DNA of 64,000 nucleotides from Verpa conica. Its lineage: Eukaryota; Ascomycota; Pezizomycetes; Pezizales; Morchellaceae. The stretch is from assembly GCA_033030425.1 (NCBI GenBank), contig JAUFSD010000022.1, positions 372,001 to 436,000 on the forward strand, given 5' to 3'. The position numbers and the translations under genes were made by a program. Shown here in pieces: positions 1-10,989 of the stretch; within the stretch, counting starts at the first letter, position 1; the number at the start of each line of letters is the position of its first letter. The notes beneath the pieces are model-generated. The model ran no database searches, was not told where the DNA came from, and saw only the letters and a list, made by a program, of their open reading frames with translations.

Positions 1-737
1 CTAGAGGGGCCTGTACTAAGGATGTTATTAAGCTTGTGTTGGGGTTGAGAGTCGACACGAATTTCAAAGATTCTGGATATAACTGAGTTACTCCATCAAA
101 TCAATGTGTGTTACTGAGGCCTTGTGGAAGTGTTCATGCACTGATGTTAAAGTAATAGACAGCAGAAATGAAGCTACAAAATTAGAGCTTTAACTAAAGT
201 CGCGGAGTACGTACTGAGTGAGGATTTCAGTGTAACATGCCTGATGCTGTGTCAAGTAAAAACTCCCTAATGATACTTGGGTATACTCTACACATGGCCC
301 ATGCGATAGAGCAGAGGCCAAAGATGTATCATTTGACATCAGCCTCACCATGTCTGAGACTCAGGCCCGAGGCTAACCGAACCAAACACAGAGTTGGCTT
401 TAGTCATAGGGTATCACTCGTTCTGTCTTATTTTCCTCTTCACCGCATATCACTCTCCTAAATAAGCACCACACCCAACACTCAACAAAATAATACTACT
501 TTTCACCATAACCTAGTCCCCACCCAGACGTTAGGAAAAAAACCCAGACCCGCTCAATTTCTTCCCCAGCCCAAAGCGCCAGCTTTACCAATTACAAAAT
601 AAGACCCCGTGATTATACAAGAATTTTTTTTCAAAGTCCAATAAGATAATGTAAAAATACGCAAGTTAATAAGCAAAGAATCACATCAAGGATCCAGTAA
701 AGACCTCTCAACGGTTCCAATAGTCTCGAGTCACAAA
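1..737. other. 3' flank of PER1, no gene seen
   Basis: AT-rich sequence downstream of the PER1 stop. The only open frames are short, start without good context and resemble nothing I know. Positions 600-680 hold A/T runs that could serve as the PER1 3' end. Confidence 0.6.
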
Positions 738-1996
738 TTACTCTTTAAACCGCGACCCACCCACAACAGCACCCCCCATATGTCTCTTGGCATCTACAAT
801 TAAGTACCTACTACTGTCAGTACTCGCCGTATACTCTTGAGGGGAGGATAAAACCCACTTATACCACCAAATAGCTGGCATTACCGTCGCCGCGTGCCAT
901 AAACTATGCGCGTCCACACTCTCCAACACTGGCGGAAAGTCCAACAACTCCAAACTCATCGCCATTACTAACCACCCCACAATTAACCCGGGCCCCGCAG
1001 CCCATAGGCTCCTCTTCTGACTAAAATTCTTGATTGAGAAGTATGTCCACAGCGAGTTCTGTAGGATTCCGATAACCACATTGGCAGCCATATTATACGA
1101 GTAGTCCCACTTGACGAAGGAGAGGTAGTAGACATGTGCCAGGTACGCGACCACACACGTTGTTGTCCACATCCGGAGGAGGCGGCGGTGCATAGGCTTG
1201 TAGAGCCTAAAGATCCTCACGGGGGCAAGGTAGAGCCCATACAACACTGACGCGCCAGCAGCAAAGTAGTCCATTCGCTCCGTAAACACAAAGTCACGGG
1301 TGTGAAACACGGTGCTCCAAAACCATGTTATGATGCCGAACACGCCAAAGAGACGGTAGTATGGGACCAACGGATACGTGCGAGGGAGTTCGCGGCGAAT
1401 TGTGCGTTGGCCGCTGTAGTGGGCATAGCCGTTCAGGATACTAAAGAGAACCGAGAAGGGCTCTTGGATGCCAAAGAGACGTTTGAATGGCCATTTCCCG
1501 TGGAATTGCTCGACGGGCTGGCCGTGGGAGATGCGAGTAGCGGTTATGAAGCGCTGGCAGCTGTAGTCGCACTCAGCGGGACAGGACCAGAGGAGGAGTC
1601 TGAGGTGGAGGGGGAGTGGTGTGGGGTTGAATAGACAGTGTTCATTCTTGCAATTCTATTGAGGGTGGGGGGAGGTGTTTGTTAGTCTCGTGAATGACGC
1701 ACGTGTGCACGTGAGGGGAGAAACAAGCAATGGCAGATCAAGGGAGGAAACAGGGACTGGAAACAAGCAATGGCAGATCAAAGGAGACAACAGAGGCAGG
1801 CAATGGCAGATCAAGGGAGACAACAGAAGCAAGAAAAGGCACGGGGAATAACCTTCACGCAGTCCTTGAACTCCGGCAACCGGTCGCCCCGTGAAGCCTC
1901 GACGGAGCTCAGCAGGGCAGCAACGACCACAAGCGCAAACAGGCCATTCCTCGCCCAGAAACCAGAAAATAAGAAAGTGCGGGGTAGAAGCCGCAT
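738..1996 (-). CDS. PER1: Per1/PGAP3-family GPI-anchor remodelling protein
   Basis: ER membrane protein of the Per1/PGAP3 family (CREST superfamily), needed to remove the sn-2 acyl chain of GPI anchors during lipid remodelling. Two exons are seen on the minus strand: 1996-1853 and 1655-738, about 353 residues, close to the yeast length. Exon 1 encodes a signal peptide with a hydrophobic core ending near VEA, then GDRLPEFKDCVK. Exon 2 begins NCKNEHC, which restores the family cysteine spacing (C-x3-C-x4-C) across the joint. Further conserved blocks are CPAECDYSCQ, QFHGKWPF, FHTRDFVFTERMDYF and LDFPPVLESVDAHSLWH, the last carrying the conserved His residues. Several hydrophobic segments follow residue 150. 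The intron donor is the unusual GTTATT, but the cysteine spacing fixes the joint. The intron (1852-1656) contains a minisatellite. Confidence 0.9.
1700..1713. promoter_or_regulatory. paired E-box (two CACGTG) in PER1 intron
   Basis: CACGTGTGCACGTG: two perfect CACGTG hexamers separated by two bases. CACGTG is the usual bHLH core in fungi. Function here is only inferred; the site lies in the intron between the signal-peptide exon and the main exon. Confidence 0.35.
1720..1835 (+). repeat. three-copy minisatellite inside the PER1 intron
   Basis: The core GCAATGGCAGATCAA recurs three times, at about 1728, 1768 and 1800, each copy followed by a purine-rich GGAGACAACAG-like tail. Period is about 32-40 bp. 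All copies lie inside the single PER1 intron. Confidence 0.8.
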
Positions 1997-4900
1997 AACT
2001 AGCGATTGCGCACAGGGGGGCCGAGGAGGGGAAGAGCTCGGGAGGCAGAGCGGAAGGGAGGAAGCGAAAGCAAAGCCTGAGAGAAAGGGCTGAGTGACTG
2101 ACTACTGACTGACTGACTGGCGGCCTTGGAAATCAGAGGAGAAGGTGGAAGCTCCACGATGTCCGTTGTCCCGGACTGGGCAGCCAGCCTGCCTGCCTGC
2201 CTACCCTTAATTAACCAATGTAACCACCACTGCAACCTAAATTAGAATGTAACCATAACAACACAACCACCACCCATTCATTCCCCCCCATCCATCCCTC
2301 CCATCACCCATCACTCCCATCACTTCCATCGTTCACTCCCCCCCCCCAATTCCCCAATTCCCCACCACTCCCTCAACCCCTAACCCTGGTCTTACACTCT
2401 ATTCTTCCAGCCTCACATCACACCCGAGCACCGGCACCTCCGGAAAAATTAGTGTGTCACAGTGATGGGTGCGCATACTGCCTGCAGAATCCTTCCGGAA
2501 AACCACTTGTCTGTGCTGGTCGCTTGTACATACACATGAATGCCTGAGGAATCTGCCGTACATAGCGATGAGCTGGAGCTGGGGAGAGGAGGGGGGGGGG
2601 TGTACATTCTCTCTTGGGTACCGTTCCCATTCCATCATGAGTCTGGACTTCTACCCGGGTAGATTGTTATTGGTACCCCCGGGTAGAGATCTTTTTCTTT
2701 CTTTCTCTTTCTCCCTTTCCCTTCCAGCGTACATTCCCTTCTCTTTTTTATTAAGGGAATGCAAAAGTAAAGGCAAAAGGGAAAGGGGAAGGGGAAAAAA
2801 TAGTTCACGTTCCATCGATGGAGTGTAGCTAGATGTCCCCTTCTGGCACTGTGTGTGCTCTGCAGCTCTGCTCGTTCGTCTAAAGTGCACTTTGTCCAAT
2901 CTGAGTTGACATAAAATGCTAAAACACGAAGGAGAAAAAAGAAAGAAAGAAATTACAGGGCTATCCTAGCCTGCTATTATTTCAATCCCTTTTTTAATTT
3001 TATCCTTTTCCCTTTATCTCTTGCGTACAGTACAAGAGAGAAAAAGTGGATAGTACAGGAGAGACATGCAAAATCGATCACATGTCACCCCTCACGGTAC
3101 GGCTGTCTGTCAACCACTCGCTTTTCTATCGTGGCAAATGACGGCGCTTGGTATTCCGGGGGCGAATCGAGGCGGCAAGGGAGCAGCAGCAATCAAGGGA
3201 GCAGGGTAAAATATTATCCTGAGAGTAAAAGAATGGGTGTTCTTTTTTTATTTTATTTTTATTTCCGTTTCTTTAGCTATTGGGCGGCAATTAGTGAGAA
3301 GAGGGGCACAAAAGTGAGGAAGAGGAGGGGAAGTTTGAAGGGGGAGAAGGAAAAAAAAACAGGTACTGTGGTAAACATCCGCGGTTCTCAAGATACTAAC
3401 CTTTACCCCGCCTATGTAGGGTAGGTAGTCCTGGGGGGTTATCTGATGTTTGAGAAAGTACAAACTTCTCCCCCAATCATGTCTTGAAAGTGCTCTCCTG
3501 GAGATAGTAACAAGACATGGAGATAAAGTACAAAGTCACCCGGACAGTTAAATAAGACCAAACGACAGGTAAACGGCCATGCATATACAAAGAAATCGTC
3601 GATAGGACGTACCTTTTATTAGTGGTGACAATAATAGGAAAGGGAATATATTGCCCCTCCCACTACCTACCACAACCCCTTCCCCCCCTTCTGCAGCTGC
3701 AAACTGCGGTGTTTGCATCATATCTACCATCCATCCATCCTATCGTTCCTGCTCGTCCCGATGCTTCGTTTTCCCTCGCCAAAATATCCAATGCCCATTT
3801 GTCCATCAGAAATAAAATCATGAATTTATGTTCCCTCTTCCAGGGTACAGTAAGATAGCCTACTGGCCCAAGTGTAACACTTCTCTTTTTAAACCGAGTT
3901 TGATTACAACCTGCGTAGAGTGAGTGCACCCTGAACCCATGAGACTGACCACCACAACATCCGCTCCTGCGGGCCCGTTGCGTTCTTTTGCCCCTCTTTG
4001 CCTTAGATAGTAGATAGAGAGCTGGACGGTACATAAAAAGCTCTCGGGATGAGCGACACCCTGAGGCACCGGCGAGGGTAATTGAGGTAGGGAATATCTC
4101 TCCCCTCCCCTCCCCCTTCTGAGACCAGACCCGTGTTGTGTTTTTGTTCCATGTTTTGTTCCAGACATCTACTCCCCCGTCTTTCGTCGAGGCCATCAAC
4201 GCACTACCTCATCGTGCCTTTCGCAACGTGGTATGTAGTTACCACGAGAGCTGGACGTGCATAACCAACCTCTACCCTACATAGTGATTTTTTTTTCTTT
4301 CCCACCCTTTCTCTCTCTCCCTCCCAAGCTTCTATCTCCCGGGCTTGAGTCCGGATTCATAAAGCGCACCTAGAAAAAGAAAGAAGGGTAAAGAGGGAAA
4401 GATAATAATAAATTCACGTTGCTAAGCATATCCCACTCATCCAAAATAAAAAAAATAAAAAAAAATAAAGGGAGAGTAAGAGGGATAAAAAGCTATCACA
4501 TCATCGTCGTCATCACCATCTTTAAAGTCGGTACATAGGCACCGTCCTGCATCACCTTTACTCCACCGCCGGGAACCGACAACCCAATTCCTCATAGAAG
4601 ACAGCAACCTTCTCGTGCTGTTCTTTCAAGTCGGTGTGCCAATTTAGCCTTCCCCCAACTTCTCTTAATTGGTTCTTTATCCCCCCCTCCACTCCACTCC
4701 ACAAATACAGTTAGCTGCCAGCGGATTCCTCAAAGCAGGGAACTTTCCACAGAACTCGGAAAGAAGCCTACCACATATTCCGGTCCCCTATTCCGGTCCC
4801 TCCTTCCGCAGCAGGGACGGAAGAAAGTAAGGGAAAAAAAGAAAAAAAAAGTGGAGGGAAAAAACTCCCCCAAAGCCCCCCTCATCATCAGTTACTCCGC

Positions 4901-5217
4901 CTGTATCGAGTGACTACAGGTAGTACATACCTTTTCGACAGTTAAGGCAGTATCAACCGCCTCACTCGCAAAGAACGGACGAAAAAGCAAGCAAATAGGA
5001 AAAGAAAAGGATCCCCCGAAATCAAACGAGGACAGCCGGGAATTCGCATAATAGCGATCAAAAGTCCCCTCTCTCTCCCTCTCTCTCCCGGCATATCCCA
5101 TTCCCACACGCCTAACCAGCATCAACATCTCAAGCTACCCCCCCCCATCGTGAGATAGCGGAAACAAACACCCAACCAAACCCGAATCGCCCCCAAAAAC
5201 CTATCCCAAAAACAACT
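1997..5217. other. PER1-SCH9 divergent intergenic region
   Basis: About 3.2 kb between two divergent starts. It holds purine and pyrimidine tracts (for example 2690-2800, 4290-4330, 4440-4490), a short GACT tandem at 2093-2118, a CCTG tandem near 2185-2200 and C-rich stretches near 2280-2370. No open frame looks coding. Probably two promoters and a long SCH9 leader. Confidence 0.55.
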
Positions 5218-8200
5218 ATGGTGACTGCATTCCAGTTCTTCCGCGGTGGAGGGGCCACTTCTCCCGCCTCCTCCGCCCCGGGAACCCCCCTCATTACATC
5301 CCATGTTACCGCATCCACATCCGCCGCCACCGCTCCCGCAACGCCGATAGCGGGCCCCACACCCACGAGCGGCCTCCCAGAGTTTCAGAGCTTGTCACCG
5401 CTGTCACGGCGTGGGTCCCCAATCCTACGGAGCGCGTCAACGAGCATGGGGGCGTCAACATCGGGGACTACCGCGATGACCTCCACAAACGTTGTGGCTT
5501 CTCCGAGGCCGCAATTGCCGCTGAACACAGTGGCTGCTGCGAATAGCTCTGCATCGAATATGCTGAGGGCTGTGGCGGGCCAAAGGTATGCTTTTTTTCC
5601 CTTATGTTCTGTTCTAATGCTTTTTTGATATGTTAGAGTGGATACCCTACACTACCCGAGTCGTTGTCATACCCCCTTCCTCGGTAGAGTACGTAAAACG
5701 CACCGGCCCCTAAGCAAAAAAAATAAAAGTCCACTAGACATATACTACCGAGCGCCCCCGCTTACTCCTAACTGTCATTTCCTACAATCACTCGTTCATT
5801 TGCTGTTTTTCTACCCTCTCCCTTCCTTAATTTCATGTACTACCGTATCCTCTACTGCTCTTCGCCGGAATGAAACGCGCGATATCGAACCTCCGCACCA
5901 ACCTGTTGGGGCCCAAGAATCAAGGAAAAACTGACAATCCTGATGGCGATGTTGCGGGCGGTGATAGATCCGACGATGACGACCATTTGAGTGGACAGAC
6001 GACTCCCCACCCCAGTGGGCTCGACAAGAGATTGCCGCAGATCCTGCATGGGTTTCAACAGGTTTGTGGAGCTCTCGTTACTCCCATTCTCGCTAGAAAG
6101 GCATCGTATGCACCGTCTTCTCATAAACAAGCTATGGAAGCGGGAGAAGGAGGGAGTTCAGAAGGAATGGACGATTCTCCCGCTTCTACTGCTGTATCCT
6201 CTACTGCTACTTCTGCTACTACTTCCACTACTTCTTCCACCGCGGCTTCATCTGCTGCTACTAGTTTTTCTCTGTTCAATCATGTATTTCCTTCATTTTC
6301 CACCTCGAACTCGGGGGATCGGGAGAAGGATTCATTGAGACTGACAGCGTCTGCTCTTCTTGAGGGAAAGGATACGCCCCCAGCGACACCCCGCGGAACA
6401 ACTTCGGCAGGCAGTGCGCTAAACGGCTCTGCAATAACCAGTAATCCAGCACCTCCCCCCTCTCGTCCAGCCGCTGGGACCATCACACCTACATCAGGAT
6501 CTACATCCTCAGTTACAACTAATGTTACCGCTTCCGGGTCCTCCCAAGCTACTACGCCAACGGTTGGTCCCCCTAAGGGAAAGATGGTGGTGCGGATCCA
6601 GGAGGCACGAAACCTCAGGCCAAGTAAAGACCCGTACGTTGTGTGTACATTTGAGAGCAATGAGTTTATCTCAAAAGGACCAAAGAAGGAGGATACAGGC
6701 GGGGGGGAGCCTCCGGAAAAGAATGGGGGGCTGGGAGGCATTGCGATTCCGATGAAGAGTCGACAGAGCTCGAGCACGAGCTTGTCGGAATTACAGGGTG
6801 GGGGTGCGAAAAAGGGAACTACAAATCCAAAGTGGGAGCACGAAGCGGTGTTGTGAGTTTTTACCCCTTCTCTGGTTTGTTATTATTTAATTTGCTTTTG
6901 GGGCATCCTTTTTTTTCTTGTGGTGATTTCCGCATTTTATGGTTTGTGAGCACACCCGACACTTCCGCGCGTGCGTGCGTTATGTGTTGAGGCTTTTTGT
7001 CTATTTTCTGCCTCAGCGCTCAGCGCTGCTCCCCCCACCCTCTGTGATTTCCTACAAAAATATCCCCCCACTTGTGTGACCCTCGGCAATTATTATTTTT
7101 ATCCGATATGGATTTTCCTTATGCAAACCGAGAAAATCGTCCGGGCGGCGGCTTTCCAACAGCACTGACCAAATTATGTGATTAGTGACGTACTTGGCGA
7201 ACATTCTGAGATCGACGTCTCAATATACGACCGCTCCAATCAAGAATGTTTTCTCGGCCATATCCGCATGTGCCCACTTCTAAACCGAGAGCAGAACATG
7301 GTGGATTCATGGTTCCCCCTACAAGCTCGAACTAACCATGAGAATGTTACCGGGGAAATTCGACTCCAGATCAGTTTTGAGAAGACAAACAAGAAGCATT
7401 ATGGGCCTGATGACTTTGAGGTATTGAGGCTCATTGGTAGAGGTTAGCTATACACAGCAAGCAGGGTTTATGTTTTCATGGGAAACAGAATGTTGATTGG
7501 AATTTGTGTTGTGTCGCGTGTAGGAACCTTTGGCCAGGTGTATCAGGTACGGAAGAAAGACACCAATCGGATATACGCCATGAAGGTACTGTCGAAAAAG
7601 GTCATTGTGCAGAAGAAGGAGGTCGCACATACACTTGGTGAGCGGAATATTCTCGTCAGAACAGCGACAACCGACTCGCCTTTCATTGTTGGATTGAAGT
7701 TCTCCTTCCAGACTCCAACGGACCTATACCTAGTGACAGATTACATGTCTGGCGGCGAACTCTTCTGGCATTTGCAAAAGGAGGGCAGGTTCCAAGAGGA
7801 GCGAGCCAAATTTTATATCGCAGAACTAATTCTAGCACTGGAACACCTCCACAATCATGATATCGTTTACCGAGATTTGAAGCCCGAGAATATCCTACTA
7901 GATGCAAATGGTCATATTGCACTGTGTGATTTTGGCCTGTCAAAAGCAAATCTGTCGGCCAATGCTACCACAAACACATTCTGTGGAACAACAGAGTACC
8001 TTGCGCCAGAGGTGCTGCTAGATGAGCAAGGGTACACGAAGATGGTCGATTTTTGGTCGTTGGGGGTATTGGTGTTTGAGATGTGCTGTGGATGGAGCCC
8101 TTTCTACGCAGAAGATACACAGCAGATGTATAAAAATATTGCGTTTGGAAAAGTGCGTTTCCCGCGAGACGCATTGAGCCTTGAGGGGAGGAATTTTGTC

Positions 8201-8781
8201 AAGGGTGTAAGTACCCCACCCCCTCTAACCCACCTTCGCAGTATTAATGTTTTCCATAGCTTCTTAATCGAAACCCCAAACACCGTCTCGGGGCCACCCA
8301 CGATGCCAAGGAACTCAAATCCCATCCCTTCTTTGCCGATATTGATTGGAACCAGCTACTTCGTAAGAACGTCATCCCTCCTTTTAAACCTACCCTCTCT
8401 TCGGAAACCGATACTTCCAACTTCGACCCTGAGTTCACAAATGCGCCCATGTCACAATCTCTTAACGCTCGTGCAGTTGCACTGGCAAATGGGAATATGG
8501 CAGCCAGCACACCGCTATCTCCAGGGATGCAGGCAAATTTCCGTGGTTTCACATTCGTCGATGAGAGTAGCATTGATGACCACTTTATGGGACGGGATGA
8601 GTTGGCACGTATGGACGAGGATGAGGAGGAGCTAGAGCAAGGTTGGGATGATAACCAGGATAGGCGGAATGACGATGATGGTAGGGGATTTGATGGAAGA
8701 GGTAGCCGGATGAGTGGGGTTGAATTCAAGAGGAACGATGATGAGGGTGGCATATTTGGTAATGATGGGATGGATATGTGA
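5218..8781 (+). CDS. SCH9: Sch9-type AGC protein kinase with N-terminal C2 domain
   Basis: Nutrient-signalling AGC kinase, the fungal S6K-like target of TORC1. Well-supported exons: a block ending 6852, then 7186-7442, 7524-8206 and 8260-8781; phases agree. The C2 domain (MVVRIQEARNLRPSKDPYV to LQISFEK) is split by the 333 bp intron. The kinase has GRGTFGQV, YAMKVL, YRDLKPEN, CDFGLSKA and the PDK1-type T-loop TNTFCGTTEYLAPE. The tail keeps the turn motif STPLSP and hydrophobic motif FRGFTFVDES, matching the TORC1 sites of yeast Sch9. An acidic extension follows to the stop. The 5' end is uncertain. Model A uses 5218-5585, 5637-5688 and 5918-6852 (about 938 residues). Model B starts at the ATG at 5870 (about 814 residues, near yeast length). 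The Ser/Thr-rich frame 5218-5585 looks coding and ends at a good GTATGC donor. Confidence 0.93.
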
Positions 8782-10704
8782 CGGACCAACTTTTTCTTAT
8801 TTGTCTCTTATGTTTCTTTCTGTCTCTTTCGGGCGATTCTATCTCTGGTGGGTGTGTATGGGTTGGTTGGTGGGTTTGGTTACCAAGGTGGGTTTGGACT
8901 GGGTCTTTCTTTCAATATTGGGCGAGGTCTGGTTGGACTGGGGCTGTATTTTGGAGATGGCCACGTTTTTCTTTAATCATCGTGTCTTTTCTTTCATGGA
9001 CGCTTGAATGCCGTTGTTACGAGTATTTATTTCCGTCGCCTTTTGTTCCTGTCTTTTTGCTAGAGGCATTGACAAAAAATAGCATCGCCTGGTTAAGGCG
9101 TAACTTACCATCAAGACAAAACGAAACTGACGATATCATTTATCTTCTTTTTACTTTCTTTATTCTTTTGAAATTATTTTTTGCCGCTTCACTTGTTTCA
9201 GGGAGGTGGATTTTTTGACAGGTCCTTTTGCGAAGAAAAAAAGAAACAAAAACACGAATCTCTTTAGAATTCAGAGCTCAGGATAAGAGGTAGGAGCGCG
9301 CCGAAAAAGAAAAGAATTTTATTAATTGGTTTGGTTCAGCTGGTGGCGGTGGTATTTGTCCGGGATAAAATGAGAACATATGTACGTACCTGCCTCAAGT
9401 GAGACTGAGGGAAAGCTTGTATGTGGTTTAGGCCAGTTAGCAGGTATCTGAATAAAATTCTAGCTTCCTTCACTCCGTAGGCGTTTCTTTTGTTGGTCTG
9501 GTTTGGTATGCATACTGAGTTGGCTGTTTCCTGAATACTTGACTTGAAACACCCTGATTCCTCCACGTGGGGGCGTGCGAACCTTGAGGAGTAATATCAA
9601 GGCTTATTATATAGTGTGATGTCTCATGAACTCACAAGGCTGAACCATGCCCCGTTGACTTGAGCCGCTGACGTCATATGTTTAATATGGCCTTGGCGTC
9701 TAGGATGAGGCCGTGAGCACGCTCCGATTGGCTATAAAGGAAGATTTGGGAAGTGGCGTCGAACTTTACTGGTATATGTGCTCCGATGAAAAGAGGAAGA
9801 GACTAGGTGTTTGGATCGAGCTCCGGGGGATTAAGGGTCTGTCTTTCCGAAGCCGGAGCGGGAGGCAGAGAACAGATCTCACAAATAGGTACAATGATGT
9901 AAGGATTTACATGGCTGCTTCTGTATCTAGTTCTGCGAGATGATGTTCTTTCGGGTACCTAGATTAGTTTGATATGTAGTCTTTCCGGAGGGATTATAAT
10001 CTTGGAACAGTTCGGTTCTTTGTCTGCCGGCGTTCTGTCAAGCCTGATCAACACTCCTTGGTAGCGAAATTAAGTCTCGATGAGAGTGATAATCCTGCCA
10101 GCAGGGTCTGTCCAGCCACCTATCTGGCTGGGTTAAGCCTTAGCCGGTGGATCTAGTTGTCCGGATGGAACGGTAACGGCTAACCAACGGGTATTTCATC
10201 TGGTCTGGGAAGAAATCTGATACCCTCAGTTACTTTCCTGTATGTACTCTGGAGGGTTATCTCGGCTACATGACCCGGGTAAGGTTAAGGAATCGGCATT
10301 TATTTTATCCGTACTTGCATATAAAACGGCACGGAGGAAAGTGTCTAGGAAAAAGGTAGTAAGAACTATACCTATCAAATCAAATAAGGGGAAGCAGAAA
10401 TAATCGTCATTTTAGACGGGAAACCAACGAGAGCCCAGAGCCCTATGTTTGATGTCGAGAGCAGGGATGGAAGACCGAAACCTTGGAGGTCAAGCGCGTT
10501 CACGAGTCACGTGCAACGACGCGTCTTCCCGCACGTCGGTATGGGATTCATGATATAATATGGCTCTTATGTTACAATGTGTAGAAGTGATGAGTTATAG
10601 CTCCTAATCAAAGACACTGTACCGCTTGCACTGCTTGCACCGCTTGAAGTAGAAATCAAATGAAAATAAATAAAAAAATATTAACCCCTGTCCATCGCAT
10701 ACCT
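8782..10704. other. intergenic, no gene seen
   Basis: T-rich 3' flank of SCH9 to about 9230, then mixed sequence without a convincing coding frame. Short open frames at 9336-9566 and 9713-9943 match nothing I recognise. Confidence 0.55.
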
Positions 10705-10989
10705 CTAAACCTTCACAGCTTTCGTACTCCTTTCCAGGTCTACTTCACCACATTTTCGCTTTCGGAAGTTGGGCTGTGGTATAGTGTTACGTAGCGTCTG
10801 TTGAGGTGGCTCAAGAGGTTGTGACACGTTACTGCTGTGATTCGTTAACATAGGTTGATAAGAAGGATGAATGAAAACAAACCCTTTAACTTGAGAACTA
10901 CTTGGCTTTGGGTAGGTTGTGTCAAACCTAGCCAAGCGCTTTGCGCGGAGATCGGGAAGGTCCAAATGATTAGGGTTAGCTAGGGACAT
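10705..10989 (-). CDS. possible small hypothetical protein (94 aa)
   Basis: Open frame with a true ATG at 10989 and stop at 10705. The product begins MSLANPNHLDLPDLRAKRLARF and ends with a basic RKRKCGEVDLERSTKAVKV tail. The LRAKRLARF stretch resembles a short amphipathic start seen in many eukaryotic proteins but defines no family. It is isolated in AT-rich DNA, so it may be a relict exon or a chance frame. No function is proposed. Confidence 0.3.
   Translation of the reverse strand: MSLANPNHLDLPDLRAKRLARFDTTYPKPSSSQVKGFVFIHPSYQPMLTNHSSNVSQPLEPPQQTLRNTIPQPNFRKRKCGEVDLERSTKAVKV

Noticed and set aside
3663..4199. 178-codon minus-strand frame in the PER1-SCH9 gap
   Set aside because: Composition and lack of motifs or splice context suggest a chance frame in GC-mixed promoter sequence.
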